64,000 nucleotides of DNA from Ch67 sp041395845 (GCA_041395845.1 JAWKZS010000022.1:9159-73158); one strand, 5' to 3'. Shown: positions 1-9,587, numbered from the stretch's first letter. Numbers and translations: made by a program. The notes: generated by a model not told the origin, from the sequence alone.

Positions 1-1
1 G

Positions 2-31
2 AAAACCGGCAGCAATTAAGCGACCGGTTTT
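2..31. terminator. Inverted repeat, possible terminator of an upstream gene
   Basis: The arms AAAACCGG (2-9) and CCGGTTTT (24-31) are perfect reverse complements separated by 14 bases, and the right arm ends in a short T run. This fits a weak intrinsic terminator for a gene that ends before the window. The stem is short, so a protein-binding site is also possible. Confidence 0.35.
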
Positions 32-122
32 GATACCGAAAAGCGATATGCACCACTGAGCGCCCTGCACTCGACTATAGTTTAAGCAATTCTGTCGATG
101 TCCTGCGCGGTGAACGGTAGCT

Positions 123-3104
123 GTGAAGTCCCGGTGCGTCATATTCCCCCTGTGTATCCTGCGCGGCTGCCGCACGGCCCTTGAGCTTGGGCTGCTGGCC
201 CTGTTCTGGCTGGTGTCCCAGGGTGTCCACGCGGGCACGGCCATCACGACGATGGATCTGCAACCCGGCCGGGATGCACTCAATCTGGCCCCGAATGTGG
301 TGTTTATTCGCGATACCAGCCACCGCCTGACGCTGGACGACGCCCGCCAGTCTGATGCTCAATGGCAGCCAGTGGCAGGGGACATCGTGTCGTTCGGCTT
401 TGATCGCAACCCCCTGTGGCTGCAAGCCCGACTGCGCAATCCCGCCACGGTGGAAAACCATTTTCTGCTGGAAATCAGTTATCCGGTGCTGGACCGGATC
501 GAAGCCCATGTGGTGCGGGCAGACGGCTCGGTGGCCACTACCCTGATGGGTGACACGCTGCCATTCGCCATGCGTCCACTGGAGTACCGTACCTTCCTGC
601 TGCCGATTGACCTGGCAGCCGGCGAAGCAATCAGTCTTTATCTGCGGGTGGAAACCGAAGGCTCGCTGCAGGTTCCGCTGCAGATCTGGCAGCGGGATTA
701 TTTCCTCGAACACCAGCTGCACTCCACCCTGGGCCAAGGCTGGTACTTCGGCATCATGTCAGTCATGGCGCTGTACAACCTGTTCATCTTTTTCCACCTG
801 CGGGATCGCAACTACCTGCTGTATACCGCGTTCGTCACCTTCACCGGGATCTTTGCCGCCTGCATTACCGGATTTGCCTTCCAGTACCTGTGGCCCCAGT
901 GGCCGGCGCTCAACCAGAAAGCCATGCCGCTGGCGATTCTGCTGGTAGGACTGTCCGGCATTGCGTTTACCAACGGCCTGCTGCATCTGCGGGAACGGCA
1001 CCCGCGCTTCTACCGCGCGATGATGGCCACGGCCATCCTGTACCTGATTCTGCTGCCACTGACCTTCGTGCTGTCCTACCAGTTTGTCACCCAGCTTGCC
1101 TCCATATCCGCCGGGGTGGCTGGTCTCGTGGGCATCAGTCTGGGGATTTATGCCGCCTGGCAGGGTGACCGCACGGCCCGCCTTTACACCCTGTCCTGGG
1201 GCGGGCTGCTGGTGTCGATCATCGTGCTGGTATTGGACAAGACCGGCGTCATCAGCTCGCGCCTGCTGGCCGACAATGCCCTGCAGGTCGGCTCGGTGAT
1301 CGAAGTGGTGCTGCTGTCGTTTGCCCTGGCCAGCCGCATCAGCGAAGAGCGCGCCGCCAAGGAAGATGCCCAGCGTCAGGCCCTGATCAACGAACAACGC
1401 ATCCACGAAGAACAGCAGCGCTATCTGCAACTGCAGTACCAGACCCGGATGGAAGACCTGCAGGCACGGGAAAAGGTGCTGCGGGCCGAAGCGGACAGCC
1501 GCGCCAAGAGCGAATTTCTCGCTACCATGAGTCACGAAATCCGCACCCCGATGAACGGCGTACTGGGCATGGCGGAACTGCTGCAGGATACCGATCTGCA
1601 ACCCCAGCAACAGCAATACGTGGACGTCATCGCCAGTTCCGGCAAGGCCCTGCTCGACATCATCAACGACATTCTGGACTATTCGAAGATCGCTGCCGGC
1701 AAGATGGAACTGGAGCGCATCGATTTCGACCTCGACAAACTCTGCCTGGAATGCGCGTCGGTGTTTTCCGTGACTGCCGAACGCAAACGGCTGGAACTGC
1801 TGTGCTCGCTGGAGCCGGGGGCGCCGACCTTCATCAAGTCCGACCCCACCCGGTTGCGGCAGATTCTGCTCAATCTGCTGGGCAACGCCTTCAAGTTCAC
1901 CAACGAAGGTCTGGTCAGCCTGCGGGTGCAGGAAATCCGTGGCGCCAACTGGCTAGATGAAGGGGAACATCTGCTGCGGTTTGAAATCCGCGATACCGGC
2001 GTCGGCATCAGCCCCAAGGCCCAGGAAAACCTGTTCCAGGCCTTCAGCCAGGCCGATACCTCGACCTCGCGCCAGTTTGGGGGCACCGGGCTGGGCCTGA
2101 GCATTTCACGCCGGCTGGCGGAACTGATGGGCGGCGAAATCGGCGTCAACAGCGTTCCCGGCGAAGGCAGCACCTTCTGGTTCACCATCCGCTGCGGCAA
2201 CGCGGATGAAACCTTTGTGCAGGAACATTTCACTCCGCTGTCGGCCTTGCAGGGGCGCAAGATCCTCATCGTCGATGATTCAGTGGAATTCACCCATGTG
2301 ATTCAGGAACAGGCTGAATCCTGGGGCATGCGGGTCAAGGTCGCCTACTACGCCACCCAGGCCCTGGAGTTGCTGGACGCCGCCGCCAAAGCCGGTGACC
2401 CGTTCGATCTGGTAACCCTGGACATGAACATGCCGGGCATGAGCGGCTACGACTGCGCCAAGCGCATTCACGCCAATCCGGCCCTGCGCAAGTGCCGCTG
2501 CATCCTGCTGACGGCGGTGCGGGCAGTACCGGACAAGGCTGCTCTGCGGGCTGCCGGCATCCAGCTGGCGATCCAGAAGCCGGCGTCTGCCCGGGCCCTG
2601 CGCCAGGCCCTGCTGGGACTGCTGGAGGGCAAGTCAAGCCCGCTGCAACTGCTACGGGACGAGCCCAAACCAAATCCGCTCAAGGGCAGGCATGTACTGG
2701 TGGCCGAGGACAACAGCGTCAACCAGATGGTCATCGCCGGCATGCTGAAAAAACTCGACATCGGCTACACCCTGGCGGGTAACGGACGCGAGGCCCTGGA
2801 TCTGCTGACGGCACCTGGTGCCGACTATGATCTGGTACTGATGGACTGCGAAATGCCGGAACTGGATGGCTACTGCGCCGCCCGCGAGTTCCGCGATGCA
2901 GCCCTGCGCCAGGGCAAACCCCGCATCCCGGTGATCGCCCTGACCGCCCACGTGCTGCAGGAGCACCAGCAACAGGCGTTGCAGGCCGGCATGGACGACC
3001 ACATCGGCAAACCGCTGGAATTCGACATCCTCAAGCAGAAACTGCTGCAATGGCTGGCGCCGGGCAACGCCCCCATCGAACCGGCCGCCCGCACCGCATC
3101 CTGA
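123..3104 (+). CDS. Hybrid sensor histidine kinase with 7TMR-DISM sensor and two receiver domains
   Basis: A 993-residue inner-membrane phosphorelay kinase that starts at GTG. A signal peptide (about residues 1-37) leads into a periplasmic 7TMR-DISM extracellular domain (about 60-190) and a seven-helix membrane region (about 200-405), then a coiled coil. The HisKA box FLATMSHEIRTPMNG has the phosphoacceptor H471. The ATPase domain has its N box near N588, then DTGVGI and GTGLGL. Two receiver domains follow, with phosphorylatable Asp at D767 (LDMNMPG) and D908 (MDCEMPE). DISM sensors are thought to bind carbohydrates or small ligands, but the signal here is unknown. It lies 92 bp upstream of a response regulator and a second hybrid kinase on the same strand, so the three probably form one signalling module. 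The domain calls are firm; the pathway is inferred. Confidence 0.93.
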   Translation: MKSRCVIFPLCILRGCRTALELGLLALFWLVSQGVHAGTAITTMDLQPGRDALNLAPNVVFIRDTSHRLTLDDARQSDAQWQPVAGDIVSFGFDRNPLWLQARLRNPATVENHFLLEISYPVLDRIEAHVVRADGSVATTLMGDTLPFAMRPLEYRTFLLPIDLAAGEAISLYLRVETEGSLQVPLQIWQRDYFLEHQLHSTLGQGWYFGIMSVMALYNLFIFFHLRDRNYLLYTAFVTFTGIFAACITGFAFQYLWPQWPALNQKAMPLAILLVGLSGIAFTNGLLHLRERHPRFYRAMMATAILYLILLPLTFVLSYQFVTQLASISAGVAGLVGISLGIYAAWQGDRTARLYTLSWGGLLVSIIVLVLDKTGVISSRLLADNALQVGSVIEVVLLSFALASRISEERAAKEDAQRQALINEQRIHEEQQRYLQLQYQTRMEDLQAREKVLRAEADSRAKSEFLATMSHEIRTPMNGVLGMAELLQDTDLQPQQQQYVDVIASSGKALLDIINDILDYSKIAAGKMELERIDFDLDKLCLECASVFSVTAERKRLELLCSLEPGAPTFIKSDPTRLRQILLNLLGNAFKFTNEGLVSLRVQEIRGANWLDEGEHLLRFEIRDTGVGISPKAQENLFQAFSQADTSTSRQFGGTGLGLSISRRLAELMGGEIGVNSVPGEGSTFWFTIRCGNADETFVQEHFTPLSALQGRKILIVDDSVEFTHVIQEQAESWGMRVKVAYYATQALELLDAAAKAGDPFDLVTLDMNMPGMSGYDCAKRIHANPALRKCRCILLTAVRAVPDKAALRAAGIQLAIQKPASARALRQALLGLLEGKSSPLQLLRDEPKPNPLKGRHVLVAEDNSVNQMVIAGMLKKLDIGYTLAGNGREALDLLTAPGADYDLVLMDCEMPELDGYCAAREFRDAALRQGKPRIPVIALTAHVLQEHQQQALQAGMDDHIGKPLEFDILKQKLLQWLAPGNAPIEPAARTAS

Positions 3105-3196
3105 CCGTTAAAAAAACCACCCCTGCAATGTGGCTTTTGGTCATTCTGTCGACTACCCTCAGACTGATGGCAGTGAAAAACCAAAAGGATTAGGCT

Positions 3197-4330
3197 GTGA
3201 CGAAAGCACGCATTGTCTGTATTGATGACAACCCCGCCAACTTGCTGTTAGTAGAAAAATCCCTGCGGGATCAGTATGAAATTCTCTCTGTGACCGATGC
3301 TGAAGCGGCCCTCGCCACCCTGGTGGAAGTGCCCCCGGCGCTGGTGCTGCTCGACGTGAACATGCCCCGCCTCAACGGCTATGAACTGTGCCGGCGCATC
3401 CGGGACCACGACACCATCGGCGATATCCCCATCGTGTTCGTATCCTGCATGAAAGATCTGGATGATCGTCTGGCGGGCTATGCTGCAGGCGGCGATGGCT
3501 ATATCACCAAGCCGTTCGACCTGCGGGAAATGCGCTCCATTGTGCAGGCCCATATCCAGCGCCGGCAGCAACTGGATGAAACCCGGCGCAGCATGGAAAA
3601 TCTGCGCACCATGAGCTGGAGCATGATGCGTAACAACAGCGAAATGGGTGAGCTGCTGCGCTTTTCCCAGGGGCTGGCAAAAGTGAAGGACGAGGCGGCC
3701 TTTGTCGACCATCTGTTCACGACCCTCAACAACCTGGGCCTGTCCACCACCCTGCTGGTCAAACTGCTGACCGGGGAAATCGTCGCCCGTAACGACGGCA
3801 AACCCTTCACGCTGATTGAAAAGGAACTGCTGGATCTGGCCAGCAACGGCCCCCGCATCACCGCCAACGGCAACAAGTACCTGTTCCGCGGCGACAGCCT
3901 GATCCTGCTGATCCGCAATATGCCGATCGAGGATGAAGCCCTCACCGGTCGGCTCAAGGATCACCTGTGCATTCTGCTGGATTCTGCCGAGGCCAGCATT
4001 GCCATCATCAACGGCGAAAAGCAGCGCGCACAGCTGCTGAACGATCGCGCGGACCAGACCGCCGATCGCATTCACCAGGAATTCGACACCCTCATCCACA
4101 CTGCTGGACGGCTGCACACCCAGTCGTCGGCCAGCATCGAAGGGCTGGCCAACGCGCTCGAGCACGCGTTCATGGTGATGGATCTGACCGAAGAGCAGGA
4201 ACAGCAGATACAGGGCTTTATCGAGCGGGCCAGAACCGAAGTGGAGCATCAGCATGCACTGACTGCGCTGTTCCAGCAGTCGATGCAACGTATCGTGGGC
4301 ATGGTCACCGATCTGAAACAGCACACCTGA
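3197..4330 (+). CDS. Response regulator with N-terminal receiver and unassigned C-terminal region
   Basis: 377 residues from a GTG start with AAAGGAT upstream. The N-terminal 125 residues are a CheY-like receiver with phosphoacceptor D53 (LLDVNMPRLNGYE) and conserved K105 (YITKPFDL). The remaining roughly 250 residues contain no DNA-binding helix-turn-helix, GGDEF, EAL or HD-GYP motif that I can see. They read as an alpha/beta GAF-like stretch (about 150-270) followed by a Gln/Glu-rich helical or coiled-coil tail (about 280-377). The gene sits between two hybrid histidine kinases, 28 bp before the second, so it is probably a phosphoryl carrier or a regulator acting through protein contacts. 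The output function is unknown. Confidence 0.88.
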   Translation: MTKARIVCIDDNPANLLLVEKSLRDQYEILSVTDAEAALATLVEVPPALVLLDVNMPRLNGYELCRRIRDHDTIGDIPIVFVSCMKDLDDRLAGYAAGGDGYITKPFDLREMRSIVQAHIQRRQQLDETRRSMENLRTMSWSMMRNNSEMGELLRFSQGLAKVKDEAAFVDHLFTTLNNLGLSTTLLVKLLTGEIVARNDGKPFTLIEKELLDLASNGPRITANGNKYLFRGDSLILLIRNMPIEDEALTGRLKDHLCILLDSAEASIAIINGEKQRAQLLNDRADQTADRIHQEFDTLIHTAGRLHTQSSASIEGLANALEHAFMVMDLTEEQEQQIQGFIERARTEVEHQHALTALFQQSMQRIVGMVTDLKQHT

Positions 4331-4358
4331 AAACCTTCTATCCGGAGCTCAACCCGAC

Positions 4359-7130
4359 ATGATGGAAACCATCCACCGCGGCCATTTGTACCAGGCAGTG
4401 CTGGACACCGCCGTGGACCCGATCATCATCATCAACACCCACGGCCTGATCGTCGACGCCAACGCGGCCTGCTGTCACCTGTTCGGTTATCCCCGCGAGC
4501 AGCTGCTGGACCAGCCGGTTGCGATGCTGATGCCCGATGACATTGCCCGTCAGCATGACGGTTACCTGGCACGCCACCTGCGCGAAGGCACCCGTCACGT
4601 CATCGGTCAGGGTCGGGTGGTCACCGCACAGACCGCAGACAAACGCCCCGTGCCCTGCATGCTGAGCGTGAGCCGGGTGGACACGGCCAACGGCATTTTC
4701 TTCACCGGCATCCTGCGCTCACTGGAAAAACTCAAAGCTGCCGAAGCCAAGGTACGCCAACTGGCCCTGGTAGCCCAGCACACCGACAACGCGGTGATCA
4801 TTGCCGACCGCCACGGCCGTGTCGAATGGGTCAACCAGGGATTCGAAAACCTGTCCGGTTATTCACTGCAGGAAGTGGCAGGCCAGCCGGTCAGCCAGCT
4901 GCTGCCCGCCGACACCCCGCCAGATGAATTCGAGCGCATTCGCACGGCCATGCGGGATCTGCGGGCGGTCAACGCCACCGTGGTCAACCAGGGCAGGGAC
5001 GGCCGCCGCTACTGGGTCGAAATGACCGTCGAACCGGTGGCCAACGACGTGCAGGGCTGCGTCCAGTACATCATCGTGCAACGGGATGTCACCGCACGCA
5101 TGCAGAACGACATCAAACTGCACAAGCAGCTGGATTTCCTGCGCCGGATCAACCAGTGGTCGCGGGGATCGCTCAGCGCCGCCCACCTGCAGGATTCCCT
5201 GCAGATCGTGCAGGCGTTCGGCGACTTCGAACGGGTATCCATCACCCTGCGCCACGGCGCCCCCTTCGGCAGCACCCTGTTCAGTCTCGGCCCGGTTGCG
5301 CCTGGAGTCGAAACCACGGACCCGATGGCGGCCCAGGTGATCCAGTCCGCCGCCCTGCAGGAATCCAGTATCCGCTGGCTCAATGCCGCCCGTCCCGAGC
5401 AGCAATTCCAGTATCACTACATCGGCGTGCCCATGCTGGCGGGCAATCAGTGCCTGGGCGCTCTGGGTTGTTATGTTCCGGATAACCATCATCGCCCGCT
5501 GGACAATGACGAGCGGGAAATCCTCCAGATGGCCGTCAATTCCATCGCCTGGGCCATCGAAAACCAGCGCAACCGCCTCAGCCTGGAAACCCATCTGGAA
5601 CGCCTGCAGCGCAGTCAGCATTACGCCAACATCGGCACCTGGGACTGGAATATCCAGACCGGTGAAGTGTTCTGGACCGAAACCATCGCGCCCCTGTTCG
5701 GCTACAGTCTCGGCGCCCTGGAAACCAGCTTTGAAAACTTCCTTGCCGCGGTCCATCCCGACGACCGCGAGCGGGTGCAGCAGCAGGTCAATGCCTGTGT
5801 GGAAACAGGCGCCCGCTACGATATCGATCACCGCGTGGTGTGGCCCGATGGCACCGTGCGCTGGGTGAACGAGAAAGGCGCCGTGTTGCACGATGCCCAG
5901 GGTAAACCGCTGAAGATGCTTGGCGTGGTACAGGACATCCAGCGCATCAAGGATGTCGAAAACGACATGCTGGTGGCGCGCCAGGCCGCCGAAAGCGCCA
6001 ACCGCGCCAAGTCGGAATTCCTGTCGTCGATGAGCCATGAACTGCGCACGCCACTGAATTCCATTCTGGGCTTTTCCCAGTTGCTGCAAACCGACACCCT
6101 CAGCGACGACCAGCGCGAAAGCATCGATCTGATCTACCGCTCCGGCCAGCATCTGCTGGAACTGGTGAACGACGTGCTGGATCTGGCAAAACTGGATTCC
6201 GGACTGATTAAAACCCGGATCGAAGACGTCACCCTGCAAGCGGTAGTGTCCCAGTGTCTCAACCTGCTGGCGGCGCAGATTGCCCAGAAGCAATTGCAGG
6301 TGGATCTGCGCATCGCCGACGACGCCAGTGTGGTGCGGGCCGATGCGCTGCGGCTGAAACAGGTGATACTGAACCTGCTGTCCAACGCGGTGAAATACAA
6401 CCGCCCTGGCGGCAACATCACCGTATCAAGTGTGCGTGTCGGCGAACAGATACGGATCGGCATTCGCGATACCGGCTACGGCATTCCTGCCCACCGCCAC
6501 GATGAAGTGTTCAAACCGTTTTCGCGACTGGGATTCGCCAATTCCGCCATCGAAGGCGCCGGCATTGGCCTGCTGATCACCCAGCGCCTGATGCAGGCGA
6601 TGGAGGGCACCCTGGGGTTCGACAGCGAGGAAAACGCCGGCACGGAATTCTGGATCATGCTGCGCCAGGGCCAAAGTCCGCACCAGCGCGCCATTCCCAT
6701 GATCCAGGCCCGCTGCGATGATAACCCGCCACCGCAGCAGCGCCACATCCGTATTCTCTGCATCGAGGACAACGCCACCAACCGTCATGTTCTGCGCAAG
6801 ATAGTCGCGCAACATCTGCAGGCGGAGTTCATCGAAGCGGGCACCATGGCCGACGGCCTCGCTGTGGCAGAACGTTCGCCACCGGATCTGGTACTGCTGG
6901 ATCTTCAGCTGCCCGATGGCAATGGAGTGCAGGTATGCCGCCAACTCCGGGCACGCTTTGGCACCGTGCTGCCGATCATTGCAGTCACGGCCGATGCCAT
7001 TCACAAGGTACCGGTGGGGCCGGCGCTGTTTTCCGACGTGGAACTCAAACCGGTCAACATGGGGTCACTGCTGGACAAAATCCGTTTTCACACCGGCCAG
7101 CGCCGTCAGCCGGTCCACGAACCCGTTTGA
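4359..7130 (+). CDS. Multi-PAS hybrid histidine kinase with C-terminal receiver
   Basis: A soluble 923-residue hybrid kinase with no membrane segment. Two PAS domains (about 5-125 and 130-255) are followed by a GAF-like region (about 260-410) and a third PAS of the PAS_3 type (about 415-540, starting near IGTWDWNIQTGEVFWTE). The HisKA box FLSSMSHELRTPLNSILG carries H560. The ATPase domain has LLNLLSNAVKYN, DTGYGI and GAGIGL. A receiver domain ends the protein (RILCIEDNATN, with D848 in LLDLQLPDGNG). It follows the response regulator by 28 bp and is likely cotranscribed, so it may phosphorylate that regulator or share it with the DISM kinase. The input signal is probably cytoplasmic, such as redox or a small molecule sensed by PAS. 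Confidence 0.92.
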   Translation: MMETIHRGHLYQAVLDTAVDPIIIINTHGLIVDANAACCHLFGYPREQLLDQPVAMLMPDDIARQHDGYLARHLREGTRHVIGQGRVVTAQTADKRPVPCMLSVSRVDTANGIFFTGILRSLEKLKAAEAKVRQLALVAQHTDNAVIIADRHGRVEWVNQGFENLSGYSLQEVAGQPVSQLLPADTPPDEFERIRTAMRDLRAVNATVVNQGRDGRRYWVEMTVEPVANDVQGCVQYIIVQRDVTARMQNDIKLHKQLDFLRRINQWSRGSLSAAHLQDSLQIVQAFGDFERVSITLRHGAPFGSTLFSLGPVAPGVETTDPMAAQVIQSAALQESSIRWLNAARPEQQFQYHYIGVPMLAGNQCLGALGCYVPDNHHRPLDNDEREILQMAVNSIAWAIENQRNRLSLETHLERLQRSQHYANIGTWDWNIQTGEVFWTETIAPLFGYSLGALETSFENFLAAVHPDDRERVQQQVNACVETGARYDIDHRVVWPDGTVRWVNEKGAVLHDAQGKPLKMLGVVQDIQRIKDVENDMLVARQAAESANRAKSEFLSSMSHELRTPLNSILGFSQLLQTDTLSDDQRESIDLIYRSGQHLLELVNDVLDLAKLDSGLIKTRIEDVTLQAVVSQCLNLLAAQIAQKQLQVDLRIADDASVVRADALRLKQVILNLLSNAVKYNRPGGNITVSSVRVGEQIRIGIRDTGYGIPAHRHDEVFKPFSRLGFANSAIEGAGIGLLITQRLMQAMEGTLGFDSEENAGTEFWIMLRQGQSPHQRAIPMIQARCDDNPPPQQRHIRILCIEDNATNRHVLRKIVAQHLQAEFIEAGTMADGLAVAERSPPDLVLLDLQLPDGNGVQVCRQLRARFGTVLPIIAVTADAIHKVPVGPALFSDVELKPVNMGSLLDKIRFHTGQRRQPVHEPV

Positions 7131-7133
7131 TCG

Positions 7134-7721
7134 TCAGCGCGCGCGGCTTGTGCGCAGGTAGTGCTCGCGATTCTGCTGCTTGCGCTGATCGTTCTTTTTC
7201 AGCAGTACATACATGGCGCCGGCACCGCCATCCTGTTTCTGTGCGCTGTGAAACGCCATCACTTCCGGCATGCTGGGCAGCCATTTGTTGACGTAACTTT
7301 TCAGCAATGCCGGCGGATTGGAACGTTCGCCCTTGCCGTGCAGGATCATTACGGTGCGCAGGCCGAAGCGGTAACTGTCGCGAATGAAATCAAACACCTC
7401 CTGGCGAGCCTGCTGCAGCGTCTTGCGGTGCAGATCCAGCGCGGCCTCGGAACTGTATTTGCCCAGCCGCAGCTTGCGGTACACCCCTTCCTGCACACCA
7501 TTGGCCTTGTATTCCAGCACGTCGTGCGGGTCCACCATTTCGACATACTCGGTAGACAGATGATTGGGGTCCAGCGGGGTATCGGCCACCGCCGCTTCGC
7601 GCCGCGCCAGCTGGGCTTCGGTAGGCGTGGTGCTGCGGGGCGGCTCAATGATCTTGGTCTGGGGGATGGGCTTCACGCCCGCCATTTCCTGTTCGAACAG
7701 GTCGTCATCTTCGGGAGTCAT
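7134..7721 (-). CDS. Smr domain protein
   Basis: 195 residues. The N-terminal half is charged and likely flexible. The C-terminal Smr (small MutS-related) domain shows the typical LDLHRKTLQQA start and the HGKGERS motif, and ends GGAGAMYVLLKK. Smr domains bind or nick branched nucleic acids or act on mRNA in ribosome rescue; stand-alone gammaproteobacterial Smr proteins are thought to act in translation quality control or DNA repair. The gene converges on the preceding hybrid kinase with a 3-bp gap and no obvious terminator between them. Family assignment is firm, cellular role uncertain. Confidence 0.9.
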   Translation of the reverse strand: MTPEDDDLFEQEMAGVKPIPQTKIIEPPRSTTPTEAQLARREAAVADTPLDPNHLSTEYVEMVDPHDVLEYKANGVQEGVYRKLRLGKYSSEAALDLHRKTLQQARQEVFDFIRDSYRFGLRTVMILHGKGERSNPPALLKSYVNKWLPSMPEVMAFHSAQKQDGGAGAMYVLLKKNDQRKQQNREHYLRTSRAR

Positions 7722-7856
7722 GGTACTGCACTGAATCTGGAGGCTATGGTAACAAGATGGGGGCAGATGGGCGGAAGGTCAAGGGCTGTCGAACCGGGTC
7801 CGCGCGTCCCTGCAACGGTCGACAAAAAACCCGCCAGATCAAACGGTTGAACAGCA

Positions 7857-9254
7857 TCAGATCATGCTGACATTGACCGTCTCCAGCAGTACGTCCCGTA
7901 GCAGCAACAGGCGCTGCTCCAGTTCCGGCAGGCTCACCGGTCCACCCAGGCACAGACGCAGCGCTGCCGGGGGATTGTTATCCGCACAGAACGCCGCTGC
8001 CGCCACGGCGCTGATGCCGTGGTTGCGCAGAAACACTGCCACATCCGAGGGATTCAGTGCCAGGGTTTTGGGTAAGGGTAACCACAGGTGAAAGCCATCG
8101 GGATGGGCGACGGGATGCAGCGATCCGAGGATGCCCCGGGCCAGTCGCTGCCGTTCACGGGACTGCTGACGCTGGGCAGCCCGCACCCGTTCCACCGTAC
8201 CGTTCTGGATCCAGCGGGTCGCCAGGGCACTGGTGATCGGGCTGGCCATCACGGACAGCGCGCGCAACGCACCGGCGGCACGCTGGGCCTGAATACGGTT
8301 GGGCGCATACAGGTAGGCGGTGCGGCAGCCGGCGCCGAAACATTTGGAAAGCCCTCCCACATACCAGGTCAGTTCCGGTACCAGGGATGCTACTGGCATC
8401 ATCACCTGTTCCGGTACCCAGCCATAGGCGTCATCCTCGATGATCGGCAGACTGTAACGCAGCGCCAGATCCGCCATGGCTTCACGCCGTCGCAGCGACA
8501 TGGTCAGCGTGGTGGGATTCTGCAGGGTGGGATTCAGATACAGCGCCTGGATCTGTTGCGACTTGCACAACGCCTCGATGGCACGCGGACGCGGACCGTC
8601 CTGATCGCATTCCACTGCGATCAGCTGCACACCGATCTGGGCAGCAATGGCTTTCAGTCCCGGATACACCAGATGACCGACACACAGAGTGCCATTCCTG
8701 CCGCACAACAGCGACAGCAAGGCCACCAGCGCACTGTGAATACCCGGGCAGACCAGAATGCGCTCCACGTCGGGCCGGGGCAGCAATTCCCCCAGCAGCA
8801 GCGCGCCGGCTTCCTTGTCTGCCGGACTGCCACCAAAATCCTGATAACGCAGCAATGCGGTGAGTGCCTTACCCTGCATCACGTTGCTCACATCATCCCG
8901 AATGCGCTGCAGCAAAACAGCATCCTCGATTTCCGGGGGCAGGTTCATCGTCATTTCCACATTGCTGCCATTGCGCAGTGGCAGCATGGAAGCCTTGCCC
9001 TTCACAAAAGAACCGGAGCCGGGGTGGGAATCGATCAGGCCACGACTGGACGCTTCGCGGTATGCGCGGGTTACCGTGGTGTAATTCAGCGACAGCAGAT
9101 CCGCCAGCTCCCGCAGTGGCGGCAACCGGTCCCGGGCCTGCAGGAATCCCTTGTCGATATCCGCTTCGATCAGATCGGCAATCATCAGGTAAGCCGGCCG
9201 TTTGTTGCCGGATTGCAGGGCATTGATCCAGTGGCGGTATTTTTCCAGCGGCAT
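7857..9254 (-). CDS. MocR-type (GntR/aminotransferase) transcriptional regulator of the Nit1C cluster
   Basis: 465 residues with the two-part MocR architecture. The N-terminal winged helix (about 1-75, with DRLPPLRELADLLSLNYTT) is of the GntR type. The C-terminal region (about 95-460) is a class I aminotransferase fold with a PLP lysine at about K304 (GGLSKCFGAG). MocR proteins sense PLP or amino compounds and generally act on an adjacent divergent operon. Here the divergent operon is the seven-gene Nit1C cluster, across a 381-bp intergenic region that carries four copies of GATTGCAT, two inverted and two direct. Regulation of nit genes by this protein is inferred from position and those repeats. 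Confidence 0.9.
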   Translation of the reverse strand: MPLEKYRHWINALQSGNKRPAYLMIADLIEADIDKGFLQARDRLPPLRELADLLSLNYTTVTRAYREASSRGLIDSHPGSGSFVKGKASMLPLRNGSNVEMTMNLPPEIEDAVLLQRIRDDVSNVMQGKALTALLRYQDFGGSPADKEAGALLLGELLPRPDVERILVCPGIHSALVALLSLLCGRNGTLCVGHLVYPGLKAIAAQIGVQLIAVECDQDGPRPRAIEALCKSQQIQALYLNPTLQNPTTLTMSLRRREAMADLALRYSLPIIEDDAYGWVPEQVMMPVASLVPELTWYVGGLSKCFGAGCRTAYLYAPNRIQAQRAAGALRALSVMASPITSALATRWIQNGTVERVRAAQRQQSRERQRLARGILGSLHPVAHPDGFHLWLPLPKTLALNPSDVAVFLRNHGISAVAAAAFCADNNPPAALRLCLGGPVSLPELEQRLLLLRDVLLETVNVSMI

Positions 9255-9360
9255 GCGGGTTTCCTCATGGCTAGCCGTCGACAGGAAGCGAATTCAAAAC
9301 GCTCACCTTGCCACCAACGTGCAGGTTACGTTCCACATGGACACCCGCCGCTGCTCACGC

Positions 9361-9386
9361 AATGATTGCATCGAAATGCAATCATT
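9361..9386. promoter_or_regulatory. Perfect 11-bp inverted repeat between the MocR gene and Nit1C
   Basis: The arms AATGATTGCAT (9361-9371) and ATGCAATCATT (9376-9386) are perfect reverse complements separated by CGAA. The same GATTGCAT core recurs as direct repeats at 9537-9555. It lies 107 bp upstream of the MocR gene start and about 190-210 bp upstream of the sigma-54 promoter for the nit genes. It could serve as MocR autoregulatory operator or as an enhancer site. The remaining bases of the 381-bp intergenic region are AT-rich with no gene. Confidence 0.6.
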
Positions 9387-9536
9387 GATCAATCAGTTCG
9401 TGCAACATTTCGAATCATTTTATCCGGCATTTGCCCGCCCACAGTGCGTATCTGCAGACCTAAACCTGTTTCTTTTTTACGGTTTTTTTCGTCTCAAAAT
9501 TATTTTTCACTCCGGCACATTTTGCGCGGCGCGCTT

Positions 9537-9555
9537 GATTGCATTTTGATTGCAT
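9537..9555. promoter_or_regulatory. Direct repeats GATTGCAT, probable MocR operator
   Basis: GATTGCAT at 9537-9544 and again at 9548-9555 gives an 11-bp period, about one helical turn, so both copies face the same side of the DNA. They sit 17 bp upstream of the -24 element of the nit promoter. MocR regulators are known to bind direct repeats, so this is the best candidate operator. Confidence 0.6.
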
Positions 9556-9571
9556 CCGCGTGTTTCTGCGC

Positions 9572-9587
9572 TGGCATTAACGTTGCT
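9572..9587 (+). promoter_or_regulatory. Sigma-54 (-24/-12) promoter of Nit1C
   Basis: TGGCATTAACGTTGCT matches the RpoN consensus TGGCAYG-N4-TTGCW with one mismatch, and the invariant GG and GC doublets are separated by exactly 10 bases. Transcription would begin near 9599, 37 bases before the first nit ATG. Sigma-54 promoters need an activator ATPase; which one acts here is not visible. Confidence 0.7.

Noticed and set aside
8088..9365. Plus-strand open frame (425 codons) opposite the MocR-type regulator
   Set aside because: Antisense to an intact regulator; composition is His/Gln/Arg rich without domain features.
9514..9527. Second sigma-54-like element (CGGCACATTTTGCGCG) upstream of Nit1C
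   Set aside because: GG and GC spacing is right, but the -12 part reads GCGC instead of TTGC; the element at 9572-9587 is much better and closer to the start.
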